Shown here in pieces: positions 9,487 to 17,273 of a stretch of 64,000 nt of DNA. The stretch is from Chromobacterium haemolyticum. GTDB lineage: Bacteria; Pseudomonadota; Gammaproteobacteria; Burkholderiales; Chromobacteriaceae. How positions within the stretch are numbered: position 1 is the first letter of the stretch; each line of letters opens with the position of its first letter. The notes beneath the pieces were generated by a model. That model was not told the origin of the DNA. It worked only from the letters and a program-made list of their open reading frames with translations, and ran no database searches. Location: NCBI RefSeq assembly GCF_002081825.1, contig NZ_MUKU01000013.1, forward strand, positions 62,001 to 126,000. The letters are read 5' to 3'. The translations under genes were made by a program, and so were the position numbers.

Positions 9487-9804
9487 AGGGGTTGTTGCAT
9501 CCGCTTTGCGGATGATGTTTCAAGAAGAAACCACGTAGCCGACGCGCCCCCAGTCCCTTCAAGCCTGCCGACGGGTGGCAGGCCCGAGGTCTTAAGCGGC
9601 TGCCTGTTCGAGCAGCGCGACGGTAGCGCGCTGCGAGTTCAGCCGCGCCTCGGGCCTGACGGGCCCCGGCGGGAAGCCGTAGGCCAGGCTTGCAGGGCGG
9701 CCTTTGGGGTGAAGGGGAATTTGGCCGCGCAAATTCCCCTTCCTGCCCGCCGGGCAGCCCCGGCAATGAAAATCATCATCCGCGCAGCGGATTCAAAACC
9801 CTCT
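9487..9804. mobile_element. MITE-like element with terminal inverted repeats and nested hairpins
   Basis: The ends form an imperfect inverted repeat: 9487-9520 against 9771-9804 match at 27 of 34 positions, and the inner 22 (9499-9520 / 9771-9792) match at 19. Inside are further nested stems: 9560-9567/9685-9692, 9579-9589/9649-9659 (CAGGCCCGAGG, 11 bp), 9596-9602/9640-9646 and 9612-9619/9627-9634. A separate perfect 12-bp hairpin lies at 9711-9722/9731-9742 (GAAGGGGAATTT, 8-nt loop). The element begins immediately after the acpA stop codon. No transposase is encoded. A non-autonomous element or a highly structured RNA are the main readings; no target-site duplication is obvious. Confidence 0.6.
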
Positions 9805-9874
9805 CACCTAACCAAACTCACCACGTCGCCTTGATCCACCCCTTTTCCTCGGCAACAATCCCAGCCTTGCTACG

Positions 9875-9964
9875 TCATTTGGCAGGCGCATGGAGGGAGA
9901 GTGTAATGCACTCACCGGTTTGGAGTTCACTCGGTACGCCAATCCCGCTACGCGCTTGCCTAAT
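9875..9964. repeat. 85-bp repeat family, copy A
   Basis: Bases 9881-9964 match 10141-10224 (same orientation, 260 bp apart) at roughly 80 percent. The copy is framed by imperfect inverted ends (GGCAGGCGCATGG and CGCGCTTGCC) and contains a near-palindrome around GAGTGTAATGCACTC. The minus-strand frame through here is open but looks like coding-free repeat sequence. Confidence 0.7.
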
Positions 9965-10058
9965 CCTCACCCGCACACCTTGCTGAACCAGCCACACCGC
10001 CTTGACCCCAAGCACTCCCTCAGGAACAATCCCCACGTTGCCGCCCACATGCGGCACA

Positions 10059-10087
10059 CGGGATTGGCGTCTCGTTTCCGAAGTCGA
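10059..10087. repeat. Partial inverted copy of the 85-bp repeat
   Basis: CGGGATTGGCGT (10059-10070) is the exact reverse complement of 9936-9947 in copy A. TCCGAAGT (10077-10084) is the reverse complement of ACTTCGGA (10183-10190) in copy B. This places a third, truncated, inverted repeat unit between the two direct copies. Confidence 0.6.
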
Positions 10088-10089
10088 CA

Positions 10090-10115
10090 AGCCAACGCAG
10101 CATGCTGCGTTGGCT
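10090..10115. repeat. Perfect 26-bp palindrome
   Basis: Bases 10090-10115 are self-complementary with no loop: half-site AGCCAACGCAGCA followed by its exact reverse complement. It sits between the inverted partial repeat and copy B. It could be a dimeric protein-binding site, a recombination site, or the tip of a mobile repeat. Confidence 0.8.
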
Positions 10116-10134
10116 GCTTTATCCATGGCAAAGC

Positions 10135-10224
10135 CATTTTGGCAGGCGCATGGTGGGAGAGTGCTATGCACTCGCCGGCTAGACTTCGGACCGGTACGCC
10201 AATCCTGCCACGCGCCTGCCTAAT
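10135..10224. repeat. 85-bp repeat family, copy B
   Basis: The better-preserved copy. The ends GGCAGGCGCATGGTGGGA (10141-10158) and TCCTGCCACGCGCCTGCC (10203-10220) are inverted repeats matching at 15 of 18. Inside is a perfect 6-bp hairpin GAGTGC-TAT-GCACTC (10159-10173). It ends about 55 bp before the start of the next gene. Confidence 0.7.
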
Positions 10225-10278
10225 ACCTCAGCTTCCCCCGGCAGGTGGTTTATCTTGTGTCACAGCAGGAGAAACACC

Positions 10279-10728
10279 ATGCATCACGCTCAAAACTTTC
10301 CCCGTCGTCGCCGCTACAAACTGCACTCGCTGGAACAGCAGGAAGCCCTGCTCCCCTTTGTTCGCTTCTGCCCCGGCCGCACCTATCGGCATTACTGGCA
10401 AATGCCCACGCCCCGTAAGGATTACCCCGCCGACAGCGCCTATGGCCGCGAATGCGCGGCGCATTTGCTGCAATGGATGAAGGACAACCGCGAATATGTC
10501 GGCAAGGGCCTGCTCAGCCGCGTGGCGCGCGACATCGATTTTGACGACCGCGACGGACGCGGCCAGTGGATGGGTTTCTTCAACTATCTGGAAATCATGA
10601 TGCTGTTGGACGCTGATCGGGTGCGCGTCTATCGCCATGTGGACAGCCAACACCAGCTCTACCTGGCGCTGGGGCAGCGGTTTAGCCTGGAGGCGCGTTT
10701 CCGCCGTATCCGCCTGCGCAATCGCTGA
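10279..10728 (+). CDS. Orphan hypothetical protein, 149 aa
   Basis: A basic, soluble-looking protein (RRRRYKLHSLEQQ near the N-terminus, RFRRIRLRNR at the C-terminus) with a central WMKDNREYVGKGLLSRVARDIDFDDRDGRGQWMGFFNYLE segment. No signal peptide, membrane helix or family that I recognise. I place the start at ATG 10279 rather than 10255, because CAGGAG lies 8 nt before 10279 and the extra eight residues lack an RBS. It is flanked on both sides by repeat families, suggesting acquired or strain-variable DNA. Function unknown. Confidence 0.6.
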   Translation: MHHAQNFPRRRRYKLHSLEQQEALLPFVRFCPGRTYRHYWQMPTPRKDYPADSAYGRECAAHLLQWMKDNREYVGKGLLSRVARDIDFDDRDGRGQWMGFFNYLEIMMLLDADRVRVYRHVDSQHQLYLALGQRFSLEARFRRIRLRNR

Positions 10729-10738
10729 CCTCAGCTGG

Positions 10739-10860
10739 TGGGTATCGCTTCGCTCCACCCACCCTACGGCAGGCGGTTTGTAGGGTGGGTGGAGCCGGTA
10801 GGCGATACCCACCAAACCTCGCCATCAAAACCCAAGGATGGATTCCGCCACATGTCCGCG
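10739..10860. repeat. 121-bp palindromic repeat, unit 1
   Basis: The unit starts TGGGTATCGCTTCGCTCCAC and contains CCACCCACCCTAC facing GTAGGGTGGGTGG, then GGCGATACCCACC, so it folds into a long stem. It is followed by a unique tail (CATCAAAACCCAAGGATGG) shared with unit 2. Units of the GTAGGGTGGGT...ACCCACC kind are dispersed in many proteobacterial genomes (from general knowledge). Confidence 0.8.
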
Positions 10861-10980
10861 TGGGTATCGCTACGCTCCACCCACCCTACGGCGAACGGTC
10901 TTGTAGGGTGGGTGGAGCCGGTAGGCGATACCCACCAAACCCCGCCATCAAAACCCAAGGATGGATTCCGCCGCATGTCC
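10861..10980. repeat. 121-bp palindromic repeat, unit 2
   Basis: A near-identical direct copy abutting unit 1. Differences are confined to single bases (for example CTTCGC to CTACGC) and the short loop between the two stem arms. The reading frame across both units is only a by-product of the repeat and is not called as a gene. Confidence 0.8.
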
Positions 10981-11035
10981 TAAAGAACCTGTTCAAAGTC
11001 TCGCGAACCAGGGTGACACGCTATCAGCTCCTTGA

Positions 11036-11326
11036 TCAGGCAGGAACGAGTTCCACCTTGATTTTCTTACCCAGCGCAGTAGCTGCGCCAGCCAGCGTAG
11101 CCAGCGTCAGACTGGTATCCGTATCATCCAGCAAGCGGTTCAAAGCCGCGCGGCTGGTATGCATTTTCTTTGCCATAGCCGTCTTATTCAGTTTCTGCGC
11201 CTTCATTTCCTGCTGAATCTGCCAGGCGATCACCCGCTTCACCGCGATTGCGGTGGCTTCTTCCAGCATGCCCTCTTCGGCCAGGAAGTCATCGAAGCGG
11301 CTGCCGATATGCTCTTTGTTCATCAT
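11036..11326 (-). CDS. HigA-type antitoxin, XRE-family helix-turn-helix
   Basis: A 96-aa protein. After an N-terminal helix (FDDFLAEEGMLEEATAIAVKRVIAWQIQQEM), a helix-turn-helix is seen in LNKTAMAKKMHTSRAALNRLLDDTDTSLTLATLAGAATALG, as in HigA-type antitoxins that bind their own promoter and neutralise the partner. Start ATG 11324-11326 follows AGGAA on the minus strand; the long upstream extension of this frame runs through the toxin gene and is rejected. The ATG overlaps the toxin stop as ATGA, so the pair is translationally coupled, toxin first as is usual for higBA. Confidence 0.85.
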   Translation of the reverse strand: MMNKEHIGSRFDDFLAEEGMLEEATAIAVKRVIAWQIQQEMKAQKLNKTAMAKKMHTSRAALNRLLDDTDTSLTLATLAGAATALGKKIKVELVPA

Positions 11327-11667
11327 ATATTTCCTAGCTGTTTGAGCCGCGCAAGCGCCAGCCCCAAATCTTCCTTCGCGGTGGCCTGCGACTTCTTGAT
11401 GAAACCATGCAGCAGAACCATCGCCTCCGCGACCACGGTGAACATCACTCTGGCGATACGCCCAGGCAGATGGATGCGGACCTCCCATAAATCCTTGGCC
11501 ATTTTCCGCACCAACGGCATGCCAAGCGGCCAGCCAAACTGGACCGTCTTGATAGCTGCGCCTATGACTTTTCGGTCCGGAGCCTCCAGCGCTTTCAACC
11601 AATCACGCACAGGTTCCGTACCGCTTGCCGTCTGGTAGAAACAAACATCCAAGATGGGGGCATTCAT
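11323..11667 (-). CDS. HigB-like toxin (phage Gp49-like family)
   Basis: A 114-aa RelE/HigB-fold protein. GTEPVRDWLKALE, then LGMPLVRKMAKDLWEVRIHLPGRIARVMFTV and a C-terminal LLHGFIKKSQATAKEDLGLALARLKQL are classic for the Gp49-like toxin family. These are ribosome-dependent mRNA endonucleases (family knowledge). I prefer ATG 11667; an alternative ATG at 11694 would add nine residues, and neither has a good RBS. A TGGTACCA palindrome just upstream of 11667 could be an operator. Confidence 0.83.
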   Translation of the reverse strand: MNAPILDVCFYQTASGTEPVRDWLKALEAPDRKVIGAAIKTVQFGWPLGMPLVRKMAKDLWEVRIHLPGRIARVMFTVVAEAMVLLHGFIKKSQATAKEDLGLALARLKQLGNI

Positions 11668-11744
11668 ACTTGAATGGTACCAATTTTGATACATTAGTCA
11701 AATCGAAGCCTAGACTGAAATACCGCCCCACCTAGCAAAGACCA

Positions 11745-11790
11745 TAAAAAACACCGTTCCCCTTATCGGGACGAACGGTGCTTTTCTCTT
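11745..11790. terminator. Bidirectional terminator between higBA and cysA
   Basis: CACCGTTC (11752-11759) pairs with GAACGGTG (11773-11780), with a CCC/GGG extension inside the loop. On the minus strand the stem is followed by GTTTTTTATGG, so it should end the cys operon. The plus side has CTTTTCTCTTT. Confidence 0.8.
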
Positions 11791-11830
11791 TCCAACGAAA
11801 CGGACTCAGCGCGAACGCGGCCTGCAACAC

Positions 11831-12907
11831 TCAAATCACATAATCCTGACCTTCCTGCTTGGCAAACACCGACAGCTTCTTCGGCGTCACATACAGGCTG
11901 TCGCCGGGCAAGACGCCCAACTCGCGGTAACGCTCCTTGCTCACCGCCGCCTCTATGCTCCGGCCGTCGGCCTGCACCAGTTCCACCCGTACAATGGGCC
12001 CCACCGCGTGGATATGCTCCACCGTGCCCTGCGCCAGCGCGCCGTCGGCCTGACGCGACAGATCCAGATCATGCGGGCGCACATAGGCCACCGCCTCGTC
12101 GCCGCTGGCCAGGCTCAGCCCTTCCAGCGCATGGGCGTAGCCGCCGATCTGCAACTGCCCGCGCTCGATGCGGCCGTGGAACAGGTTCACATCGCCCAGG
12201 AACTGGGTGACGAAGGGCGTGGCCGGGTTTTCGTAGATATCGTCCGGGCGGCCCACTTGCTCGATGTGGCCGTGGTCCATCACCACCACCCGGTCCGACA
12301 CTTCCAGCGCTTCTTCCTGATCGTGGGTGACGAACACGCTGGTGATGTGCATATCGTTGTGCAGATCGCGCAGCCAGCGGCGCAGGTCCTTGCGCACCTT
12401 GGCGTCCAGCGCGCCGAAGGGTTCGTCCAGCAGCAGCACCTTGGGCTCCACCGCCAGCGAGCGCGCCAGGGCGATGCGCTGACGCTGGCCGCCGGACAAC
12501 TGGCCGGGATAGGCGTCCGCCAGCCAGTCCAGCTGCACCATTTTCAGCAGCTGCATCACTTTGTCGCGGATCTCGTCCTTGCCGGGCCGGCTCTTGCGCG
12601 GCTTGACGCTGAGGCCGAAGGCCACGTTGTCGAACACCGTCATGTGGCGGAACAGCGCGTAATGCTGGAACACGAAGCCCACTTCGCGCTCGGCCACATG
12701 GGTGTGGGTGGCGTCGGCGCCGGCAAACAGCACTTGCCCGGCGTCCGGCTGTTCCAGGCCGGCGATGATGCGCAGCAAGGTGGTCTTGCCGCAGCCGGAC
12801 GGCCCCAGCAGCGCCAGCAGTTCGCCGGCTTCCACGTTGAGGCTGACATTGTCCAGCGCGACGAAGTCGCCGAACTGTTTGCGGATATTGCGGATTTCTA
12901 TGCTCAT
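11831..12907 (-). CDS. cysA: Sulfate/thiosulfate ABC transporter ATP-binding protein
   Basis: A 358-aa ATPase energising sulfate import. Walker [16 protein letters not shown]-loop [13 protein letters not shown], signature [16 protein letters not shown], Walker [13 protein letters not shown], and a C-terminal TOBE-type domain ([15 protein letters not shown]) as in CysA. The frame is open far upstream, but the true start is ATG 12905-12907: [15 protein letters not shown] matches the family N-terminus and overlaps the cysW stop by 4 nt. Last gene of the operon; a terminator follows at 11745-11790. Confidence 0.95.
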   Translation of the reverse strand: MSIEIRNIRKQFGDFVALDNVSLNVEAGELLALLGPSGCGKTTLLRIIAGLEQPDAGQVLFAGADATHTHVAEREVGFVFQHYALFRHMTVFDNVAFGLSVKPRKSRPGKDEIRDKVMQLLKMVQLDWLADAYPGQLSGGQRQRIALARSLAVEPKVLLLDEPFGALDAKVRKDLRRWLRDLHNDMHITSVFVTHDQEEALEVSDRVVVMDHGHIEQVGRPDDIYENPATPFVTQFLGDVNLFHGRIERGQLQIGGYAHALEGLSLASGDEAVAYVRPHDLDLSRQADGALAQGTVEHIHAVGPIVRVELVQADGRSIEAAVSKERYRELGVLPGDSLYVTPKKLSVFAKQEGQDYVI

Positions 12908-13800
12908 GCGGGCTGGTCCTTGGCTATGGCACGGCCGGCGGCGGCCAGGCGAGCGGCCGCGCTGCGTTCCGCGGCGGCGTCGCTCTGTCGCGCCATCCGC
13001 CACTCCACCAGGCTCTTGACGCCCAGGGTGACTAGGGCGAGAAAGGCCAATAGCGAAGCGCAGGCGAAGGCGCCGACGAAGTTGTACTCGTTGTACAGGA
13101 TTTCCACATGCAGCGGAATGGTGTTGGTCTGGCCGCGAATATGGCCGGACACTACGCTCACCGCGCCGAATTCTCCCATCGCGCGGGCATTGGTCAGGAT
13201 CACGCCGTAGAGCAGGCCCCATTTGACATTGGGGAGCGTGACGCGCCAGAAGGTCTGCCAGCCGGAAGCGCCCAAAACCAGCGCCGCCTGCTCCTCGTCC
13301 GCGCCCTGGGCCTGCATCAGCGGGATCAGTTCGCGGGCCACGAAGGGGAAGGTGACGAAGACGGTGGCCAGCACGATGCCGGGCACGGCGAAGATCACTT
13401 GCAGGCCGTGCTGTTGCAACCAGCCGCCCAGCGCGGTGTTGACGCCGAACAAGAGCACGTACATCAGGCCGGCCACCACCGGCGACACCGCGAACGGCAG
13501 GTCGATCAGCGTGGTCAGGAAGCTCTTGCCGCGGAATTCGAAACGGGCGATGGCCCAGGCCGCCGCCACGCCGAACACCAGGTTCAGCGGCACGGCGATG
13601 ACGGCGGCGGTCAAGGTCAGTTTGATGGCCGCCAGCGCGTCCGGCTCCACCAAGGCGGCCAGATACAGATCCCAGCCTTTGCGGAAAGCTTCCCAGAACA
13701 CCGCCAACAGCGGCACCAGCAGGAACAGGAACAAAAAGACCAAGGCCAGGCCGGTCAACAGATAGCGCACCAGGCGCGATTCAGTGGTCAGGCTTTGCAT
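12904..13800 (-). CDS. cysW: Sulfate ABC transporter permease CysW
   Basis: A 298-aa inner-membrane permease with about six helices and the EAA loop around [48 protein letters not shown] is diagnostic for the CysT/CysW pair. It has a longer Ala/Arg-rich C-terminal tail than E. coli CysW. Starts 1 nt after the cysT stop and ends overlapping the cysA ATG. Confidence 0.94.
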   Translation of the reverse strand: MQSLTTESRLVRYLLTGLALVFLFLFLLVPLLAVFWEAFRKGWDLYLAALVEPDALAAIKLTLTAAVIAVPLNLVFGVAAAWAIARFEFRGKSFLTTLIDLPFAVSPVVAGLMYVLLFGVNTALGGWLQQHGLQVIFAVPGIVLATVFVTFPFVARELIPLMQAQGADEEQAALVLGASGWQTFWRVTLPNVKWGLLYGVILTNARAMGEFGAVSVVSGHIRGQTNTIPLHVEILYNEYNFVGAFACASLLAFLALVTLGVKSLVEWRMARQSDAAAERSAAARLAAAGRAIAKDQPA

Positions 13801-13801
13801 A

Positions 13802-14656
13802 TCATTTACCCGCGCCGTGGCGGCGCGCGGCCCACCATTGGATGAGATTGATGGCGAACAGGAAGAGGAAGGCGATGACCAGCATCACCAGCGCCACCGC
13901 CACCGCGCCGTTTTGATCAAACTGGTCCAGCTTGGCGGCGATGATCAGCGGGGCGATCTCCGACACCATCGGAATATTGCCGGCAATGAAGATCACCGAG
14001 CCGTATTCGCCGGTGGCGCGGGCGAAGGCCATGGCGCCGCCGGTGATCAAGGCCGGCAAGGCCGCCGGGAAAATCACGCGCCGGAAAATGTCCCAGCGCC
14101 CGGCGCCCAAGCAGGTGGCGGCTTCTTCCAGCTCGCGCTCCAGGTCTTCCAGCACCGGCTGCACCGTGCGCACCACGAAGGGCAGGCCGATGAAGGTCAG
14201 CGCCACGATGATGCCCAGCGGGGTGAACGACACTTTCAGGCCCAGCGGCTCCAGGTATTGGCCTATCCAGCCATTGGGCGCGTACAGCGTGGTCAGCGCG
14301 ATGCCGGCCACCGCGGTAGGCAGCGCGAACGGCAGGTCCACCAGCGCGTCTATCAGCCGCTTGCCGGGAAAGTGGTAGCGCACCAGCACCCAGGCCACCA
14401 GAAAGCCAAATAGCAGATTGATCAGCGCGGCGATGCCGGCGGAAACAAAGGACAGCCGGATGGCGGCCACCACGCGCTCATGGGCCACCGCATCGACGAA
14501 GGCCGCCCAGCCCATGCCATGCGCCGACCACAGCAGCACGGCGAAGGGCAGCAGCACGATCAGGCCCAACCAAAACAGGGTGATGCCGAAGGATAGGCCG
14601 AAGCCGGGCAGCACCGAGTGGCGCTTATTGATCAGATTAAAGCCGCTGGCCGCCAT
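13802..14656 (-). CDS. cysT: Sulfate ABC transporter permease CysT (CysU)
   Basis: A 284-aa permease partner of CysW. EAATCLGAGRWDIFRRVIFPAALPALITG is the EAA loop, and FARATGEYGSVIFIAGNIP is the conserved region after it. The start is ATG 14656; a GTG one codon upstream (14659) is an alternative. It lies 7 bp after the sbp stop within the same operon. Confidence 0.94.
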   Translation of the reverse strand: MAASGFNLINKRHSVLPGFGLSFGITLFWLGLIVLLPFAVLLWSAHGMGWAAFVDAVAHERVVAAIRLSFVSAGIAALINLLFGFLVAWVLVRYHFPGKRLIDALVDLPFALPTAVAGIALTTLYAPNGWIGQYLEPLGLKVSFTPLGIIVALTFIGLPFVVRTVQPVLEDLERELEEAATCLGAGRWDIFRRVIFPAALPALITGGAMAFARATGEYGSVIFIAGNIPMVSEIAPLIIAAKLDQFDQNGAVAVALVMLVIAFLFLFAINLIQWWAARRHGAGK

Positions 14657-14663
14657 CACGCGC

Positions 14664-15656
14664 TCATTTCTTGCTGAAGATCTGGTCGAAGCTGCCGCCG
14701 TCGGCGAAGTGCTTCTGATTGACCGCGGCCCAGGAGCCGAACACGCTGGCCACGGTGAAGGTCTTCACCGCCGGGAAGCGGGAAGCGAACTGCTTGGCCA
14801 CTGCCGGGTCTTGCGGGCGCAGGTAGTTGTCCGCGGCCAGCTTCTGGCCTTCCGGGCTCCACAGGTATTGCAGATAGGCTTCCGCCTGCTTGCGGCTGCC
14901 CTTGCGGTCCACCACCTTGTCCACTACCGACACCGGATTCTCGGCCAGCACCGACAGGCTGGGGTAAACCACTTCGAAGCCGCCGCGGCCAAATTCGCGG
15001 GCGATCATTTCCGCCTCGTTCTCAAAGGTCACCAGCACATCGCCGATCTGGCGCTGCATGAAGGTGGTGGTGGCCGCGCGGCCGCCGCCGTCCAGCACCG
15101 GCACGTTCTTGAAGATCTTGCCCGCCAGTTCGCGGGCCTTGGCTTCGTTGCCGCCCGGCTGCTTCAGCGCATAGCCCCAGGCCGCCAGATAGCTGTAGCG
15201 GCCGTTGCCGGAAGTCTTGGGATTGGGAATCACCACTTTCAAACCCGGCTTGGCCAGGTCGCTCCAGTCGCGTACTTGCTGCGGGTTGCCCTTGCGCACC
15301 AGGAACACGATGGTGGAGGTGAACGGCACTGCGTGATTGGGCAGCCGGCTGGCCCAGTTGGCCGGCAGCAGGCCCTTGCCCGCGAGCAGGTCAATATCGG
15401 TGGCCTGGTTCATGGTGATCACATCGGCGGCCAGGCCGTTGGCCACCGCCAGCGCCTGCTTGCTGGAGCCGCCGTGCGACTGTTGCAGGGTGACGGTTTC
15501 GCCGGTCTTGGCCTTATAGGCTTTCTGGAAAGCCGGGTTGTAGTCCTTGTAGAAGTCGCGCATCACGTCGTAGGACACGTTGAGCAGAGTGGCGTCGGCC
15601 AGCGCGGAGCCGGTCGCGGCCAGCAACAGGGCGGCCAGGGCAAGGCGGAGCTTCAT
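14664..15656 (-). CDS. sbp: Periplasmic sulfate-binding protein
   Basis: A 330-aa binding protein with a Sec signal peptide (MKLRLALAALLLAATGSALA|DATLL). SYDVMRDFYKDYNPAFQKAYK, QSHGGSSKQALAVANGLAADVITMNQATDIDLL and NPKTSGNGRYSYLAAWGYA are hallmarks of Sbp/CysP sulfate-binding proteins. Start chosen at ATG 15654-15656 with AAGG upstream; the frame extends 17 codons further without support. First gene of sbp-cysT-cysW-cysA. Sbp versus thiosulfate-preferring CysP cannot be settled from sequence, though it looks more like Sbp. Confidence 0.92.
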   Translation of the reverse strand: MKLRLALAALLLAATGSALADATLLNVSYDVMRDFYKDYNPAFQKAYKAKTGETVTLQQSHGGSSKQALAVANGLAADVITMNQATDIDLLAGKGLLPANWASRLPNHAVPFTSTIVFLVRKGNPQQVRDWSDLAKPGLKVVIPNPKTSGNGRYSYLAAWGYALKQPGGNEAKARELAGKIFKNVPVLDGGGRAATTTFMQRQIGDVLVTFENEAEMIAREFGRGGFEVVYPSLSVLAENPVSVVDKVVDRKGSRKQAEAYLQYLWSPEGQKLAADNYLRPQDPAVAKQFASRFPAVKTFTVASVFGSWAAVNQKHFADGGSFDQIFSKK

Positions 15657-15697
15657 GGACAGACCTTTTCTTGATGGATGATCGGCGATGTTCCCGA

Positions 15698-15780
15698 CTA
15701 TACCCAAGGACTGTTATATCCATAAATAATATTGTGAAATACTCTTATCCCTCAATAATCTAACAAAACCCACTCGCCCC
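15698..15780 (-). promoter_or_regulatory. Probable cys operon promoter/CysB region
   Basis: An AT-rich stretch upstream of sbp carries TATAGT on the minus strand (complement of ACTATA, 15698-15703) about 42 bp before the start codon, with no good -35. That pattern fits an activator-dependent promoter. CysB control is inferred from the operon's function, not from a recognised site. Confidence 0.4.
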
Positions 15781-15889
15781 CAAGCCATTCCAGCGCGCCC
15801 AGGCGTCGCGCGCTCCGCGCTGGCCGCCCTCCCCGCTTTGGTTTACTCTCAGAGTCAATTCTCTATTCTGGCTCTCGGAAGTTTCCACG

Positions 15890-17149
15890 ATGAACGTCAA
15901 AGACTATATGCAACAGACGGGCAAGGCCGCCCGCAAGGCCAGCCGCGAACTGGCCCGCGCCGACACCGCGCAGAAGAACCGCGCGCTGCTGGCGATGGCG
16001 GACGCCATTCTGCGCGATCAGGCCAAGCTGTTGGCCGCCAATGCTCAGGACATGGACGCGGCGCGCAAAGCCGGCTTGGAACCGGCGCTGCTGGAGCGGC
16101 TGGCTTTGACGGAGAAAACCATCGCCGGCATGGCCGAAGGGCTGCGCCAAATCGCCGCGCTGCCGGATCCGGTGGGCGAGGTCAGCGAGATGGCCTACCG
16201 GCCGTCCGGCATTCAGTTGGGCAAGATGCGGGTGCCGCTGGGCGTGGTGGGCATCATCTACGAGGCCCGCCCCAACGTCACCGCCGACGCCGCCGGCCTG
16301 TGCCTGAAATCCGGCAACGCCGCGCTGCTGCGCGGCGGTTCCGAGGCCTTCCACAGCAATCAGGCCATCGCCGCCTGCGTGTACGAGGGCCTGCGCGCGG
16401 CCGGACTGCCGGCGGAAGCGGTGCAGGTGCTGGCCACCACCGACCGCGCCGCGGTGGGCGAGTTGATCACCATGCCGCAATACGTGGACGTGATCGTGCC
16501 GCGCGGCGGCAAGGGCCTGATCGCCCGCATCAGCGCCGAGGCGCGGGTGCCGGTGATCAAGCACCTGGACGGCAACTGCCATGTCTACATCGACGACACC
16601 GCCAGCCCGGACAAGGCCTTCAACATCGCGCTGAACGCCAAGACCCACCGCTACGGCACCTGCAACACCATGGAAACCCTGCTGGTGCACACCGCCTTCG
16701 CGGAATTCATCCTGCCGCGTCTGGCCGAGGCCTATTGGGAAAAAGACGTGGAGCTGCGCGGTTGCGAACGCACCCACGCCATCCTGGGCGACAAGGTACG
16801 GCCGGCCAGCGACGAGGACTGGGCCAGCGAATATCTGGCGCCCATCCTGGCCATCAAGGTGGTCAAAGACCTTGACGAGGCCATCGAGCATATCAATCAC
16901 TGGGGCAGCCATCACACCGACGCCATCGTGTCCGAGGACTACGGGCGCACGCGCCGCTTCCTGCGCGAGGTGGACTCCGCCAGCGTGATGGTCAATGCCT
17001 CCACCCGCTTCGCCGATGGCTTCGAATACGGGCTGGGCGCGGAAATCGGCATTTCCACCGACAAGATCCACGCTCGCGGCCCGGTGGGCCTGACCGGCCT
17101 GACCAGCCAGAAGTGGATCGTGCTGGGCGACGGCCAGATCCGTTCCTGA
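15890..17149 (+). CDS. proA: Glutamate-5-semialdehyde dehydrogenase (gamma-glutamyl phosphate reductase)
   Basis: A 419-aa enzyme, the family's usual length. It reduces gamma-glutamyl phosphate to glutamate-5-semialdehyde with NADPH, the second step of proline synthesis. [31 protein letters not shown] and the catalytic cysteine C258 in [15 protein letters not shown] are visible, as is the C-terminal [14 protein letters not shown]. The partner proB is not adjacent. A strong terminator follows. Confidence 0.96.
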   Translation: MNVKDYMQQTGKAARKASRELARADTAQKNRALLAMADAILRDQAKLLAANAQDMDAARKAGLEPALLERLALTEKTIAGMAEGLRQIAALPDPVGEVSEMAYRPSGIQLGKMRVPLGVVGIIYEARPNVTADAAGLCLKSGNAALLRGGSEAFHSNQAIAACVYEGLRAAGLPAEAVQVLATTDRAAVGELITMPQYVDVIVPRGGKGLIARISAEARVPVIKHLDGNCHVYIDDTASPDKAFNIALNAKTHRYGTCNTMETLLVHTAFAEFILPRLAEAYWEKDVELRGCERTHAILGDKVRPASDEDWASEYLAPILAIKVVKDLDEAIEHINHWGSHHTDAIVSEDYGRTRRFLREVDSASVMVNASTRFADGFEYGLGAEIGISTDKIHARGPVGLTGLTSQKWIVLGDGQIRS

Positions 17150-17203
17150 TCCCGCCGCCTCGAAGGCCGGTTGCTTGACCGCCTTTCGCTAAACGCTCGC
17201 GCT

Positions 17204-17233
17204 CGCCGCCGGCCTCGCTGCCGGCGGCGTTTT
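17204..17233 (+). terminator. Terminator after proA
   Basis: CGCCGCCGGC (17204-17213) pairs perfectly with GCCGGCGGCG (17220-17229) over a 6-nt loop, followed by TTTT. It lies 55 bp after the proA stop. Confidence 0.85.
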
Positions 17234-17273
17234 CATTGATAATCGCTGCTTTGCTTCCCTACCGGGCTATTCC

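Noticed and set aside
9875-10171. 98-aa open frame on the minus strand
   Set aside because: It reads through the repeat copies; the frame seems a by-product of the repeats and has no RBS that I can support.
10739-10980. Possible CRISPR array from regularly repeated sequence
   Set aside because: Only two 121-bp units, each internally palindromic, with no short unique spacers and no cas genes. It is a tandem palindromic repeat.
11327-11602. N-terminal extension of the HigA-type antitoxin to 188 aa
   Set aside because: The extension overlaps the toxin gene in another frame and has no RBS; the ATG at 11326 has AGGAA and the ATGA overlap.
12908-13222. N-terminal extension of CysA to 463 aa
   Set aside because: It reads through cysW out of frame; MSIEIRN at 12907 matches the family start and couples to the cysW stop.
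14418-15674. 418-aa open frame on the plus strand
   Set aside because: Antisense to sbp and cysT; no RBS and low-complexity His/Gln/Arg content.
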